Shown here one piece after another: positions 22,028-30,072 of a stretch of DNA of 37,061 bases (positions are counted from its first letter, which is position 1; each line of letters begins with the position of its first letter). The stretch is taken from positions 1 through 37,061 of the forward strand of contig JBBANY010000014.1 in the NCBI GenBank assembly GCA_040401695.1, read 5' to 3'. The position numbers and the translations under genes are program-made. This stretch comes from F1-20-MAGs119 sp040401695 (lineage in GTDB: Bacteria > Actinomycetota > Acidimicrobiia > Acidimicrobiales > Ilumatobacteraceae). The notes below the pieces were generated by a model, which was given only the letters and a program-made list of their open reading frames with translations, had not been told where the DNA came from and made no database searches.

Positions 22028-23359
22028 ATGGAAACGTATCCACGGCACATCAACCACGAACTGAGTCCGATGAAGTGCCCGGTCACTCTGGACGATGTCG
22101 ACTTGTTCGGCGACGGCGCGGCCGAACACTGGTACGAGATGTACGAGATTCTCCACCGCGAGGCGCCCGTGCTGCGGATCCCCGGCGGCGGGTTGACTCC
22201 CGGCACCGACGCGTACGTCCTCACGAAGCACGCCGACATCCAGCGCGTGGTGAAGGACACCGAGCGCTACACCAGCCTCACGCAAAAGCGAATCGTCGAC
22301 TTTGCGGCTCAGGGTCTGACTGCGGAAACAACCTACGAGACCTATCGCAACCTCATGCAGGCATCGATGGTTTCACTTCGTCCCACGCAAGAGCTGTACA
22401 TCAAGCACCGCAAAGAACTCACCGACCCATGGGTGGGTACCGGCGCGATGCGGCACCGCGAAATGATCACGCAGCTCTGCAACGACCTCATCGACGAATG
22501 GATCGACGAGGGAGAGATCGACTTCATCAGCCGTTTCGCCCGCCCGCTGCCGCAACGCGTGTTCGCCAAGGTGTTGGGCTTCCCGTTCGAGGACATTCCG
22601 TTGCTCGAAGCGTGGGGAAACGCAGTCGTCATTCCCTTCGTCCACGGCACGGGGTTGAAGCACGAGATCACACCCGATCAGACCACGGACATGATCTCGC
22701 GCCTCGCTGGCTTCCAGGAGTACGTGTACGAGCAGGTGCGCATCAAGCGCGCAAACCCGCAGGACGACATGATCAGTTTTCTCTGCGACGTTCACTATCA
22801 GGCACTCGACCGCAAACTCACCGACCTCGAAATCGCCGGTGTCGTCTATGCAATGATCATCGGCGCACTCGAAACCACGCAGTACGCGCTGGAAGAACAG
22901 GCGCAACTTCTCTGCGAACGTCCGGGCATGTTCGAATTGCTGCGCAACGACCGCACCAAGGTGCGTGCCTTCACCGAAGAGGGGATGCGTCTGCGCTCAC
23001 CAACCCACGGCTTGTCGACCCGCATGACGTCCCAGGACGAAGTCTTCCAGGGGGTCCACGTGCCAGCCGGTTCGTTGTTGCACCTGCGTTTCGCGGCGGC
23101 GAACGTCGATCCCGAGGAATTCGAGTGTCCCTTCGACCTCGACCTCGACCGTGAGGGCCTCACCCGCCACGTCGCGTTCTCTGCGGGACCACGTGTGTGC
23201 CCCGGAGCAAACCTCTCACGCGTCGAACAACAGGTTGCGTGGGGTGTGCTCCTCGATCGTCTTTCACACATCGAATACGGCGAGGGCAACAACTGGATGC
23301 ACCAGCCCGGCATCATGCTCGGCACGCTGAAGTTGAATCTCAAGTTCACAAAGGCGTGA
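22028..23359 (+). CDS. Cytochrome P450
   Basis: This 443-residue soluble bacterial P450 has an I-helix oxygen-activation motif GALETTQYA (Glu-Thr-Thr), a K-helix ExxR in EEGMRLRSP, and the heme-thiolate loop FSAGPRVCPGANLSR with the cysteine ligand. It would hydroxylate a hydrophobic substrate using electrons from a ferredoxin and reductase, which are not encoded nearby. A purine-rich AGGGGGAAG lies seven bases before the ATG, a real Shine-Dalgarno in contrast to most neighbours. It starts 15 bases after the lipoprotein stop. Confidence 0.95.
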   Translation: METYPRHINHELSPMKCPVTLDDVDLFGDGAAEHWYEMYEILHREAPVLRIPGGGLTPGTDAYVLTKHADIQRVVKDTERYTSLTQKRIVDFAAQGLTAETTYETYRNLMQASMVSLRPTQELYIKHRKELTDPWVGTGAMRHREMITQLCNDLIDEWIDEGEIDFISRFARPLPQRVFAKVLGFPFEDIPLLEAWGNAVVIPFVHGTGLKHEITPDQTTDMISRLAGFQEYVYEQVRIKRANPQDDMISFLCDVHYQALDRKLTDLEIAGVVYAMIIGALETTQYALEEQAQLLCERPGMFELLRNDRTKVRAFTEEGMRLRSPTHGLSTRMTSQDEVFQGVHVPAGSLLHLRFAAANVDPEEFECPFDLDLDREGLTRHVAFSAGPRVCPGANLSRVEQQVAWGVLLDRLSHIEYGEGNNWMHQPGIMLGTLKLNLKFTKA

Positions 23360-23422
23360 CCCACGTCGGCGCTGGGTGCTCGTAACGCGTCGAAGTCCTG
23401 TCAGAAGCTTTTCCTCACGCCG

Positions 23423-23428
23423 TAGAGT
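23423..23428 (+). promoter_or_regulatory. Putative -10 box (TAGAGT) of the Gfo/Idh pair
   Basis: TAGAGT lies eight bases before the GTG at 23437 with no Shine-Dalgarno, again the leaderless pattern. Confidence 0.42.
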
Positions 23429-23436
23429 CTGAGCCA

Positions 23437-24477
23437 GTGTCTTCTCGCAACAACTTCGCAAACATTCGCGTTGGTCTTCTCGCATACGGTGCAATCGGCC
23501 ACGAGCACAACCTTGCCGTGCAGGGCACCCCGGGTCTCGAACTGACCGCTGTGTGTGACGTCAACCCCGATCGCGTCGCGGCCGCGCGAGAGCTTGCGCC
23601 TTCCGTCGAAGCTTTCTCCGATGCGACTGAAATGCTCGATTCGGGCCTCATCGACCTTGTGGTCATCTCGACGCCACCCAACAGTCACCATTCGTGGGCA
23701 AAGGCGGCATTGTCCCGCAACGTGAACGTCGTACTTGAAAAGCCGATGGCTCTGACGGCCGCACAGTGTGACGAACTGATGGATCTTGCTGCGAAGAGGA
23801 ACCTGCTTCTCGTCGTATACCAGAATCGCCGCTACGACCCCGACTTCGTGACGATGTCCCGGTTGATTTCCGAGGGCGCCATCGGCGACGTCTTCCAATA
23901 CGACTGCTTCGTCGGTGGTTATTCCGAGCCGTGCACGTACTGGCATTCAAACGCCGAGGTTTCGGGTGGCGCAATCTTCGATTGGGGCAGCCACTTCATC
24001 GACCAAATCCTCGCTGTGATCCCCGAGCCGATCGCACACGTGAGTGGTCAAAACCACAAACGCGTGTGGATGCATGCGACCAATGCAGACCACGCGCAGG
24101 TGACGATCACATTCGAGTCCGGAGCGCAAGCCACCTTCGTGAATTCCGATCTCGCCGCCGCGCGGAAGCCCAAATTCCATGTGCTGGGAACCAAGGGCGC
24201 GATCGTGGGTGAGTGGGACCCTGCTGCGGAACCGGCGGTGGCCGATTTGCCCGCGATTCTCACCCTCCATGCCACCGATGGTGCGCGGTCAGTGGTTCCG
24301 CTCGACTCCGTGGAGCCATTCTCCTTCCACCATTCGATCGTCGCCTACCTGAACAGCAAGACGCCGATGTCGGTGCAGGCCCTGCAGTCGCGCAACGTCG
24401 TTGCCATCATGGAAGCGGCCGAGCAATCGGCATTGAGGAACGCACTTCCCGTCGTGCCCGACATCGCGCGGTCGTGA
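23437..24477 (+). CDS. Gfo/Idh/MocA-family oxidoreductase (first of a pair)
   Basis: This 346-residue NAD(P)-dependent sugar or cyclitol dehydrogenase-type protein has an N-terminal Rossmann region VGLLAYGAIGHEHNLAV, the EKP motif VVLEKPMALTAAQ (catalytic lysine) and the C-terminal alpha/beta domain starting near GGAIFDWGSHFIDQIL, where His of the family active site lies. The GTG start fits the -10 box eight bases upstream. The second family member follows with a four-base overlap, so the two probably act on the same or sequential substrates. The substrate is unknown. Confidence 0.9.
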   Translation: MSSRNNFANIRVGLLAYGAIGHEHNLAVQGTPGLELTAVCDVNPDRVAAARELAPSVEAFSDATEMLDSGLIDLVVISTPPNSHHSWAKAALSRNVNVVLEKPMALTAAQCDELMDLAAKRNLLLVVYQNRRYDPDFVTMSRLISEGAIGDVFQYDCFVGGYSEPCTYWHSNAEVSGGAIFDWGSHFIDQILAVIPEPIAHVSGQNHKRVWMHATNADHAQVTITFESGAQATFVNSDLAAARKPKFHVLGTKGAIVGEWDPAAEPAVADLPAILTLHATDGARSVVPLDSVEPFSFHHSIVAYLNSKTPMSVQALQSRNVVAIMEAAEQSALRNALPVVPDIARS

Positions 24478-25460
24478 CCGTTCGTTGGGGTTTCATCGGC
24501 GCCGGATACGTCGCCAGCCGCGCAATGGCACCCGCGGTGCACGCGGCGCGTGGGGCCAGCCTCCAGGCAGTTGCCAGCCGTGACCCCGATCGTTCGTCAC
24601 AGTTGGAACCAGTCGTCGTTCACGACTCGTATCGCACCTTGATCGACGATCCAGACGTCGATGCGGTGTACGTCAGCCTCACAAACGTTCAACACAAAGA
24701 ATGGGTGGTCGCTGCCCTCGAGGCCGGCAAGCACGTGTTGTGCGAGAAGCCACTCGCTCTCGATGCGAATGAAGTGCGCACGATGCAAGCCGCAGCTGCG
24801 CGACATCAGCGCCTGCTCGTCGAGGCTGTGTGGACCCGGTGGCAACCACGCATGAAGCGGATGGCCGAGGTCGTCAGGCGCGGGGATCTCGGAGATCTTC
24901 TCTCCATCTCCACCGCGTTCACCTTTCAAGGTGACCTCACCGACAACTATCGATCCCAACCCGAGATGGGTGGTGGTGCATTGCTCGACGTGGGTTGTTA
25001 CCAGGCTCACTTGTGGCTGATGCTCATGGGGGAGAGTGTCGAATTCTCCGTCGACAACGTCGTCTCGGTCACTGGTCCAACCGGTGTCGACCTCACGACT
25101 TCCGCGCAGGTCGCCTTGACCCATTCCGTTCAGGCCGATGCTCTTTGTTCATTCGACATGGCACCGCAACAGCGAATCGCCGTGACCGGGTCCGCCTCAT
25201 CGATGCGAACCGGCGAGGGTGAAGCATTCACGTTGTGGAAGCACGATGCAACGTTGGTCATCGGGGACACCGTCGAGAGATTTCCCCCCGATGATGCATT
25301 CGCTCTCATGGTGGAAGACGTCAGTGCAGCGATCCTCGGGGAGCGCGCGACAGTGTTCCCGGAGGCGAGTTCCCTGCGGGTCGCCGAAATTCTCGATTCC
25401 ATCCGAGCGGTTGCCTCGCCTTCCATCGGGCGTCACGACAACGGGACGAAAGGGAACTGA
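24474..25460 (+). CDS. Gfo/Idh/MocA-family oxidoreductase (second of a pair)
   Basis: This 328-residue protein has Rossmann motif GFIGAGYVASRAMAPAV, the EKP motif VLCEKPLALDANEV and the C-terminal domain segment GGGALLDVGCYQAHLW. The GTG start (GTGA overlap with the previous stop) gives VTVRWGFIGAG, a normal family N-terminus; a longer reading frame upstream lies within the first dehydrogenase and was not used. It differs from its neighbour enough to suggest an old gene pair. It may resemble trans-dihydrodiol or glucose-fructose oxidoreductase-like members, but the substrate cannot be told. Confidence 0.9.
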   Translation: MTVRWGFIGAGYVASRAMAPAVHAARGASLQAVASRDPDRSSQLEPVVVHDSYRTLIDDPDVDAVYVSLTNVQHKEWVVAALEAGKHVLCEKPLALDANEVRTMQAAAARHQRLLVEAVWTRWQPRMKRMAEVVRRGDLGDLLSISTAFTFQGDLTDNYRSQPEMGGGALLDVGCYQAHLWLMLMGESVEFSVDNVVSVTGPTGVDLTTSAQVALTHSVQADALCSFDMAPQQRIAVTGSASSMRTGEGEAFTLWKHDATLVIGDTVERFPPDDAFALMVEDVSAAILGERATVFPEASSLRVAEILDSIRAVASPSIGRHDNGTKGN

Positions 25461-25461
25461 G

Positions 25462-25467
25462 TAGCCT
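25462..25467 (+). promoter_or_regulatory. Possible -10 box (TAGCCT) for the tRNA gene
   Basis: TAGCCT lies 57 bases before the tRNA 5' end, just after the dehydrogenase stop. A short 5' leader removed by RNase P would result. Weak evidence. Confidence 0.28.
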
Positions 25468-25523
25468 TTGGGAAGGTGATGGGCTCTGTGGGCGAAGTTC
25501 GTGCCACATTTCGCATCATCCCC

Positions 25524-25599
25524 GCCTCCGTAGCTCAGTGGATAGAGCAACGGTTTCCTAAACCGCAGGTCGCAGGTTCGATCCCTGCCGGGGGCGCCA
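25524..25599 (+). tRNA. tRNA-Arg (anticodon CCT)
   Basis: The cloverleaf closes over 76 bases with encoded CCA. Acceptor arms are GCCTCCG and CGGGGGC (one G-U). The D arm is GCTC/GAGC, the anticodon loop TTCCTAA carries CCT for the AGG codon, and the T arm is GCAGG/CCTGC around TTCGATC. The first anticodon-stem pair is an A-C mismatch (position 27-43). Discriminator base is G. AGG is expected to be rare in a genome with this codon bias. The next reading frame starts one base after CCA. Confidence 0.95.
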
Positions 25600-25600
25600 G

Positions 25601-25945
25601 ATGATTGAGCCGCGTGACATCGTGTTTGAGGCCGATGCAGTGTCGGCGTTGTTCGAAATTTTGAACATCATGACCGACCAGTTGATGGAGGGGAACATGG
25701 TGTCTCGATGGGATGCAGAGGCCGTTGTCGACTTGCAGATGCGCCTGAGTGGCCTGAAAGAGGGTGAGTCGGTGCAGATGGGAATCGATGATGCAGCGTT
25801 GTTGCTGGACGGCATGGCCTTCACCGAGGTGATGTCAGTCGACTTTCCGTTCTTCGAAATGGTGCAGTGGACCAGTGACTTTGTGACCGCCGAACTGCGT
25901 TCGCATTGGTCGGAAGAACTGTGGCTGGCCTACGTCGGTCGTTGA
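25601..25945 (+). CDS. Small hypothetical protein directly behind tRNA-Arg
   Basis: This 114-residue acidic protein was not recognised. It is mostly helical by eye (VSALFEILNIMTDQLMEG, VDLQMRLSGLKEGESVQMG), and its third codon positions are GC-rich throughout, including the first 30 codons, which supports coding. The ATG lies one base after the tRNA CCA, so tRNA 3' processing would leave a nearly leaderless mRNA. An alternative start at 25697 is preceded by GGAGGGG and would give an 82-residue protein. It is convergent with the PanB-like gene, with two bases between the stops. Confidence 0.6.
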   Translation: MIEPRDIVFEADAVSALFEILNIMTDQLMEGNMVSRWDAEAVVDLQMRLSGLKEGESVQMGIDDAALLLDGMAFTEVMSVDFPFFEMVQWTSDFVTAELRSHWSEELWLAYVGR

Positions 25946-25947
25946 GA

Positions 25948-26772
25948 TCAGGCGGGAGGCAACGCCGCGCGAAACGCGGCGAGTTCGTCGGATGAGATTG
26001 GCACGACGTGCTTGTTCTCCGGGAACGCCCCCGTCTCGACGTCGCTGCGGTATTCGGTGAAGGCGGCGATTCGCTCTTGCTGCAGACGTGCGTGTTCGGC
26101 CGCGAAGTCGCGGTACACCTTCGAGTGACGTGGAACGTGGGCGATGCCCGACATTGCCTGGTTCGTCGGATCGCCGAGGATGTCCATGGCAAAGAGATAC
26201 TGGGCGTCGCAACCGGCACCGGAGCCCATCGACCACAGTGAGAGTCGTTTGAGTCGTCTGCTGATCTCGGTCGCGACCTCGGCGGGCACGACTTCGATTT
26301 CGGCCGCAATCGCGCCCGCGTTTTCGAGGGCAACACATTCGCGGTACACGCGCAACGCATCGTCGGCGGTCTTGCCGACGGCGCGCAAACCACCGGTCCA
26401 CCCCGCACGCGACGGAACCAGACCAACGTGGCCGACCACGGGAACGTATTCCTTCGCCAGATGTTCGACGCGGTCCATGCTGCCCGAGCAGTAGATGCAG
26501 TCGGCACCTTTTTGCAGCATTTCACCGGCCCAGCGAAGGTGGTCATCTGCTGATCCGGCTTCGAGGTGTGAACGTCCCGTGAGCGTGAAGAGTGAGGGTG
26601 CCACTTCGCGGTATCGGGGGTGAGTGACGAGTTCCGGTGGCGCAGAGGCAAGGTCGATGCCCGCGGCTTCGGCCGCGGCTGCTTCTTCGATCGTGAAGAT
26701 GCGCAGCATCGTGAGTTGTCGCCGGCCTTTTGCCGCGGCCAGGTCCGCGACGGTGAGGCGGCGGCGGGTCAT
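25948..26772 (-). CDS. PanB-like protein (ketopantoate hydroxymethyltransferase superfamily), divergent
   Basis: This 274-residue TIM-barrel protein follows PanB in its second half: VPVVGHVGLVPSRAGWTGG, then ALENAGAIAAEIEVVPAEVA with the catalytic-type Glu, then GSGAGCDAQYLFAMDILG. In the first half the PanB residues that bind magnesium and substrate are not there: the GDS segment reads LASAPPEL and the KLEGG-type segment reads YCSGSMD. It is therefore unlikely to make ketopantoate; a lyase-like reaction of the PEP mutase/isocitrate lyase kind or another aldol-type reaction is possible. TATCGT six bases before the ATG is a likely -10 box. It lies 34 bases after the M24-like gene. Confidence 0.78.
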   Translation of the reverse strand: MTRRRLTVADLAAAKGRRQLTMLRIFTIEEAAAAEAAGIDLASAPPELVTHPRYREVAPSLFTLTGRSHLEAGSADDHLRWAGEMLQKGADCIYCSGSMDRVEHLAKEYVPVVGHVGLVPSRAGWTGGLRAVGKTADDALRVYRECVALENAGAIAAEIEVVPAEVATEISRRLKRLSLWSMGSGAGCDAQYLFAMDILGDPTNQAMSGIAHVPRHSKVYRDFAAEHARLQQERIAAFTEYRSDVETGAFPENKHVVPISSDELAAFRAALPPA

Positions 26773-26778
26773 GGCATC

Positions 26779-26784
26779 ACGATA
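26779..26784 (-). promoter_or_regulatory. Putative -10 box (TATCGT) of the PanB-like gene
   Basis: TATCGT on the minus strand ends six bases before the ATG at 26772, with no Shine-Dalgarno. Confidence 0.48.
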
Positions 26785-26806
26785 GTTCGGTCCGAGACTC
26801 GGATTT

Positions 26807-28219
26807 TTACGAGTGTGTGAGAGCGAGCGAGAGGTTGGTCACGTATGGAGCGAGCCAACCTGACGTGTTGCCGAGGGGCAGGATGCAATCGTCGAGGTCG
26901 TAGCCCAGAACGTTGATCATGTAACTACGGCGACGATCGACACGTTGCATGAGTGCAGGGTCGAACTGCGTCAGCCGTTTGCGAAGATCCTCGTCGGCGA
27001 GTGCGATGCCATCCTCGAGGTTCACATAACAGAAGGGTCCCTTTGAGACCGGAATGATGTCGACTTGAATCGCCATTCCGGAACGCAGTGGCACATCGCA
27101 TTCCTTCGCGAACGGCGAATTCACCCACTCGTCCAGGTGAAGATAGTGGCCCGGGTTCAGGGCAAAGTCGTAGAGCGACGGGTCGCGCACGGCTTCAGCT
27201 GCGGCGAAGACGTCACCGCCGGTCGCGCCAAGATGCACGGCGCCATACCAGGCGCGAACCACCTCGAAGTAGTTGCTGAAGAACCGCTCGTAGAAGTCAC
27301 GAACCTCGTCGGACATTTCGTGGGGACCATTCGCCACGGCACCTGCGCGGCAGGTGAGTGCACCGGCGACACCGAAAGCTGTGGTGAGGGCGTCGCCTTG
27401 TCGTGCCGCGTTGGACGACGCGCTGGCAAGCCCTCGGCGTGCCTTGTCGCCGAAGCCGACCATCCGGTGGCAGCTGAGTGTGAGGCCACGGCTGTCGAGT
27501 TCACGTTCAAGGTCGTCCTCGCGAACGCCGGGTCGCACGTTGCGGAGAAGCGACATGATTCCGTTGGAGCTGACGCACGCGGCGTACTCGAAGAGTCTGA
27601 TCTGGTCGGGCTCGTTGATGAGGCGCAGGCCGTCCTCGACGTTCATCAGGATGCCTGTCGCGTTTGTGACACTGCCACCGTCACCGACGAGCTCGCGCAG
27701 CAGGTCGACGACGTATGCAGGAAGGTCGATCGATCGTGACGCGGGACCTTGTCCCACGGAGCCGAGGAGTGTGGGGGAATAGGTCTTCCAGCCGATGCAG
27801 CCGATTCGGGCACCGGGCGTCACTCCTTCGTCGCGAAGGATGGCGCTGAGTGAACGGGAATTGTCGCGGGGTTGGCCCATCAGGCTCAGGTCTTGCCACA
27901 ACTCGACTTCGATACCAATCGCGGGGTCGGGGGCAAAGCCCAGACATTCGTTGCCCACGAGGAGGCGCGGTGGCCGAGTACCCGACGCGTCGACGATGAG
28001 CAGCGCTTCCTCGAAGCGCGGGTCGAAACCGGAGAGATACGAGATGTTGGCCGAATGCTCACGGTCGGCCCAGACCACGAGCACGTCCACGCCCCCTGCG
28101 TTCGCGCGCCGTTGGGTGGCGGCGATGCGCTGTCGGTAGATGTCACTGGTCAGTCCGGGCGGTGGCAACGCGGGAACCTCGGTCGTGGGGAGTGGACATT
28201 CACGAAGTGACACCGCCAT
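26807..28219 (-). CDS. M24 (creatinase/aminopeptidase P) family protein, probable non-canonical member
   Basis: This 470-residue protein has the creatinase-type N-domain (VLVVWADREHSANISYLSGF) and an M24 pita-bread C-domain. The usual five metal ligands are mostly altered: the two aspartates expected after GDALTTAF and near LTCRAG are missing, the His region survives as PGHYLHLDEWV, the first Glu is Asp in SGMAIQVDII, and the last is kept in VNLEDGIAL. Creatinase itself is a metal-free member of the fold, so a creatinase-like hydrolase or a non-catalytic protein is more likely than a metallopeptidase. The ATG at 28219 gives MAVSLREC; an ATG at 28294 is possible but overlaps the divergent promoter. 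Confidence 0.78.
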   Translation of the reverse strand: MAVSLRECPLPTTEVPALPPPGLTSDIYRQRIAATQRRANAGGVDVLVVWADREHSANISYLSGFDPRFEEALLIVDASGTRPPRLLVGNECLGFAPDPAIGIEVELWQDLSLMGQPRDNSRSLSAILRDEGVTPGARIGCIGWKTYSPTLLGSVGQGPASRSIDLPAYVVDLLRELVGDGGSVTNATGILMNVEDGLRLINEPDQIRLFEYAACVSSNGIMSLLRNVRPGVREDDLERELDSRGLTLSCHRMVGFGDKARRGLASASSNAARQGDALTTAFGVAGALTCRAGAVANGPHEMSDEVRDFYERFFSNYFEVVRAWYGAVHLGATGGDVFAAAEAVRDPSLYDFALNPGHYLHLDEWVNSPFAKECDVPLRSGMAIQVDIIPVSKGPFCYVNLEDGIALADEDLRKRLTQFDPALMQRVDRRRSYMINVLGYDLDDCILPLGNTSGWLAPYVTNLSLALTHS

Positions 28220-28254
28220 CACCTCAGTCTTCCACGCGTGTACCTGCCGCGAAT

Positions 28255-28260
28255 TACGAT
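28255..28260 (+). promoter_or_regulatory. Putative -10 box (TACGAT) of the esterase gene
   Basis: TACGAT lies 23 bases before the ATG at 28284. A short leader with AGAGGGGGA follows, so unlike many neighbours this gene has a normal ribosome-binding site. Confidence 0.4.
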
Positions 28261-28283
28261 CTTGTCCGGCAAGAGGGGGAGTC

Positions 28284-29195
28284 ATGGCCAGCAAAGAAGC
28301 GCAGGAATACCTCGCACAGGTGAAGGCTTATCAAGAAGCAGCCATCGGTGCGGCAGGTGCCGCACCGACCCTCGAGGAGATGCGGGCCGGCTCGATTGCG
28401 GTCCTCGAGACCGTTGGAACGATGCCCGACGGCGTGTCGATCGAAGAAGTCGATGTCGATGGCATGACGGCATTGTGGTGTCGCCCGAAAGGGGCGCCGG
28501 CGGATTCAGTCGTGCTGTACTTCCATGGCGGGGGTTACGTGCTGCAAAGCGCGCAGTCGCATCGCAAGCTGACATCGCACCTGGCTTTGCAGGGCAACCG
28601 CAATGTTCTCAGTGTCAACTACCGGTTGGCGCCCGAGCATCCGCACCCCGCTGCTATCGAGGACGCAATGAGGGCCTACAAGTGGTTGTTGGCAAAGGGG
28701 TATGCGGCGTCGCGCATCGCCGTGTCGGGTGACTCGGCGGGTGGTGGTTTGTCTTTGGCGTTGTTGCTTGCGGCAAAGCGTGACGGCGTCGCCCAACCGG
28801 CGGGTGCAGTCGTCTTCTCACCCTGGGTCGACCTCGTTGGCACGGGTGACTCGATGGATTCGAAGGCTGGTGTCGACCTGATGGTGCAGCGACATGCGTT
28901 GCAGTTGATGGCTTCGATGTTCGTTGCGGGAGGATCCTTTGAAGACCCGCTCGCAGCCCCGTTGCACGGTGACTTCAGTGGTGTCGCACCTCTGTACATA
29001 CAGGTGGGCGGTGACGAGACGTTGCTCGATGATTCGACTCGAATCGCTACAAAGGCTGCGCATGCGGGGGTACCGGTGCGCCTCGAGGTGTTTCCCGAGA
29101 TGCAACACGTTTTCCAAGCCGCGGTGGGAATGATTCCCGAAGCGACCGATGCGGTCGCGAAAGCCGGCGCCTGGTTGCGCGAGATTCTGGCCTGA
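28284..29195 (+). CDS. Alpha/beta hydrolase, hormone-sensitive-lipase (HSL) family esterase
   Basis: This 303-residue esterase has the oxyanion-hole motif YFHGGGYVL, the nucleophile elbow VSGDSAGGGLS, the catalytic Asp in QVGGDETLLDDS and the catalytic His in MQHVFQAAVG. NYRLAPEHPHPAAIEDA is the typical HSL segment after the oxyanion hole. It is probably cytoplasmic, with no signal peptide, and hydrolyses short acyl esters. The ATG at 28284 is preceded by AGAGGGGGA. It diverges from the M24-like gene and converges on the DUF333 lipoprotein gene. Confidence 0.94.
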   Translation: MASKEAQEYLAQVKAYQEAAIGAAGAAPTLEEMRAGSIAVLETVGTMPDGVSIEEVDVDGMTALWCRPKGAPADSVVLYFHGGGYVLQSAQSHRKLTSHLALQGNRNVLSVNYRLAPEHPHPAAIEDAMRAYKWLLAKGYAASRIAVSGDSAGGGLSLALLLAAKRDGVAQPAGAVVFSPWVDLVGTGDSMDSKAGVDLMVQRHALQLMASMFVAGGSFEDPLAAPLHGDFSGVAPLYIQVGGDETLLDDSTRIATKAAHAGVPVRLEVFPEMQHVFQAAVGMIPEATDAVAKAGAWLREILA

Positions 29196-29202
29196 CTCCG
29201 CG

Positions 29203-29469
29203 CTAGCCGTTGTCGGAGTTGTAGAACTCCCACTCCTCGATACGTCGACCGTCCGGCAGATTGCAATAGCCGAATTGGCCCTCGGCTTCATCGACGATTT
29301 CGACGGTGCCACCCTGCGACACGCAGTACTCCGAAGCCGGATTGGCAATCTGGCTCGTGACCGAGGTTGCAGAAGGAATCGAGGTATCCGCGGGCTCGTT
29401 CTCGTTGTCACCGCACGACACGAGCACCAATGCGAGCAGCGGGATGGCGAGATGTCTCCGTATTTTCAC
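29203..29469 (-). CDS. DUF333-type small lipoprotein
   Basis: This 88-residue lipoprotein has a short signal and lipobox (LVLVSCGD), a Ser/Thr/Pro linker, and a C-terminal DUF333 segment: NPASEYCVSQGGTVEIVDE, then GQFGYCNLPDGRRIEEWEFY, with the two conserved cysteines. The function of DUF333 is not established; some members are labelled putative hemolysin without proof. The GTG start at 29469 has a perfect AAGGAGG five bases upstream, the strongest ribosome-binding site in the window, which supports this start and high translation. Confidence 0.87.
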   Translation of the reverse strand: MKIRRHLAIPLLALVLVSCGDNENEPADTSIPSATSVTSQIANPASEYCVSQGGTVEIVDEAEGQFGYCNLPDGRRIEEWEFYNSDNG

Positions 29470-29526
29470 GACCGCCTCCTTGGTGGACGATCGGTGAAAC
29501 TAACTGTGCCCGCTCGCTTCGAAGGG

Positions 29527-30072
29527 TTACTCGTGTCCCGCACGTGCGCGTTGCGCCACGTTCAAGAGTTGGCGGCGCAGCATGATGCCATCGCCTGGGG
29601 CAAGGAGGAGTTTTTCGATGATTCGGCCGCCGGGGGCGTCGATGCGGGCGCGCATACGAGTGACGAGACGCGTGCCCTCGGCGCAATCACGCAGTTCGTA
29701 GGCGAGGACGAAGGTGGTCGACTTTGTGGCGAGACCCTTTTGAGCAAGGCGCATGACGAGCGTGCGGGGTGGGTCGACGACGACCGCCTCGAAATCGGCA
29801 GGTCCACCGGGGAGAATCCCGCCGGTCTCGAGTGTCTGGAGGTGCGGCTCGATGGATGTTGCGCTCTTGCGGCCGAGGTTGTCGATCCAGTCGTAGCTGT
29901 ACCAACCTGCTCGACCGAATCCCATCTGCCGCAACCAGGGGAAGACTTGGTCAGGCGGTGCAGCGATGGTGATGCAGCGCGTGGCAACGATGCGGGCGTT
30001 CGGACACAGGTCGTCACCAACGACTGCAGAGGCGATTTCGTCGCGTGTCGCGCCCCACCGTTCGAGAATCAT
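29527..30072 (-). CDS. SRPBCC (START-like) domain protein
   Basis: This 181-residue protein is of the polyketide cyclase/START-like fold: TRCITIAAPPDQVFPWLRQM at the first strand-helix, GWYSYDWIDNLG, then the strands LAYELRDCAEGTRLVTRMR and a long last helix. It would bind a hydrophobic ligand or lipid. The ATG at 30072 overlaps the stop of the upstream membrane-protein gene by four bases (ATGA), so the two are co-translated. No specific substrate can be given. Confidence 0.82.
   Translation of the reverse strand: MILERWGATRDEIASAVVGDDLCPNARIVATRCITIAAPPDQVFPWLRQMGFGRAGWYSYDWIDNLGRKSATSIEPHLQTLETGGILPGGPADFEAVVVDPPRTLVMRLAQKGLATKSTTFVLAYELRDCAEGTRLVTRMRARIDAPGGRIIEKLLLAPGDGIMLRRQLLNVAQRARAGHE

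Noticed and set aside
25963..25981. Seven-bp GC hairpin downstream of the small ORF as a terminator.
   Set aside because: It lies inside the coding end of the PanB-like gene, encodes ordinary codons there and lacks a T-tract.
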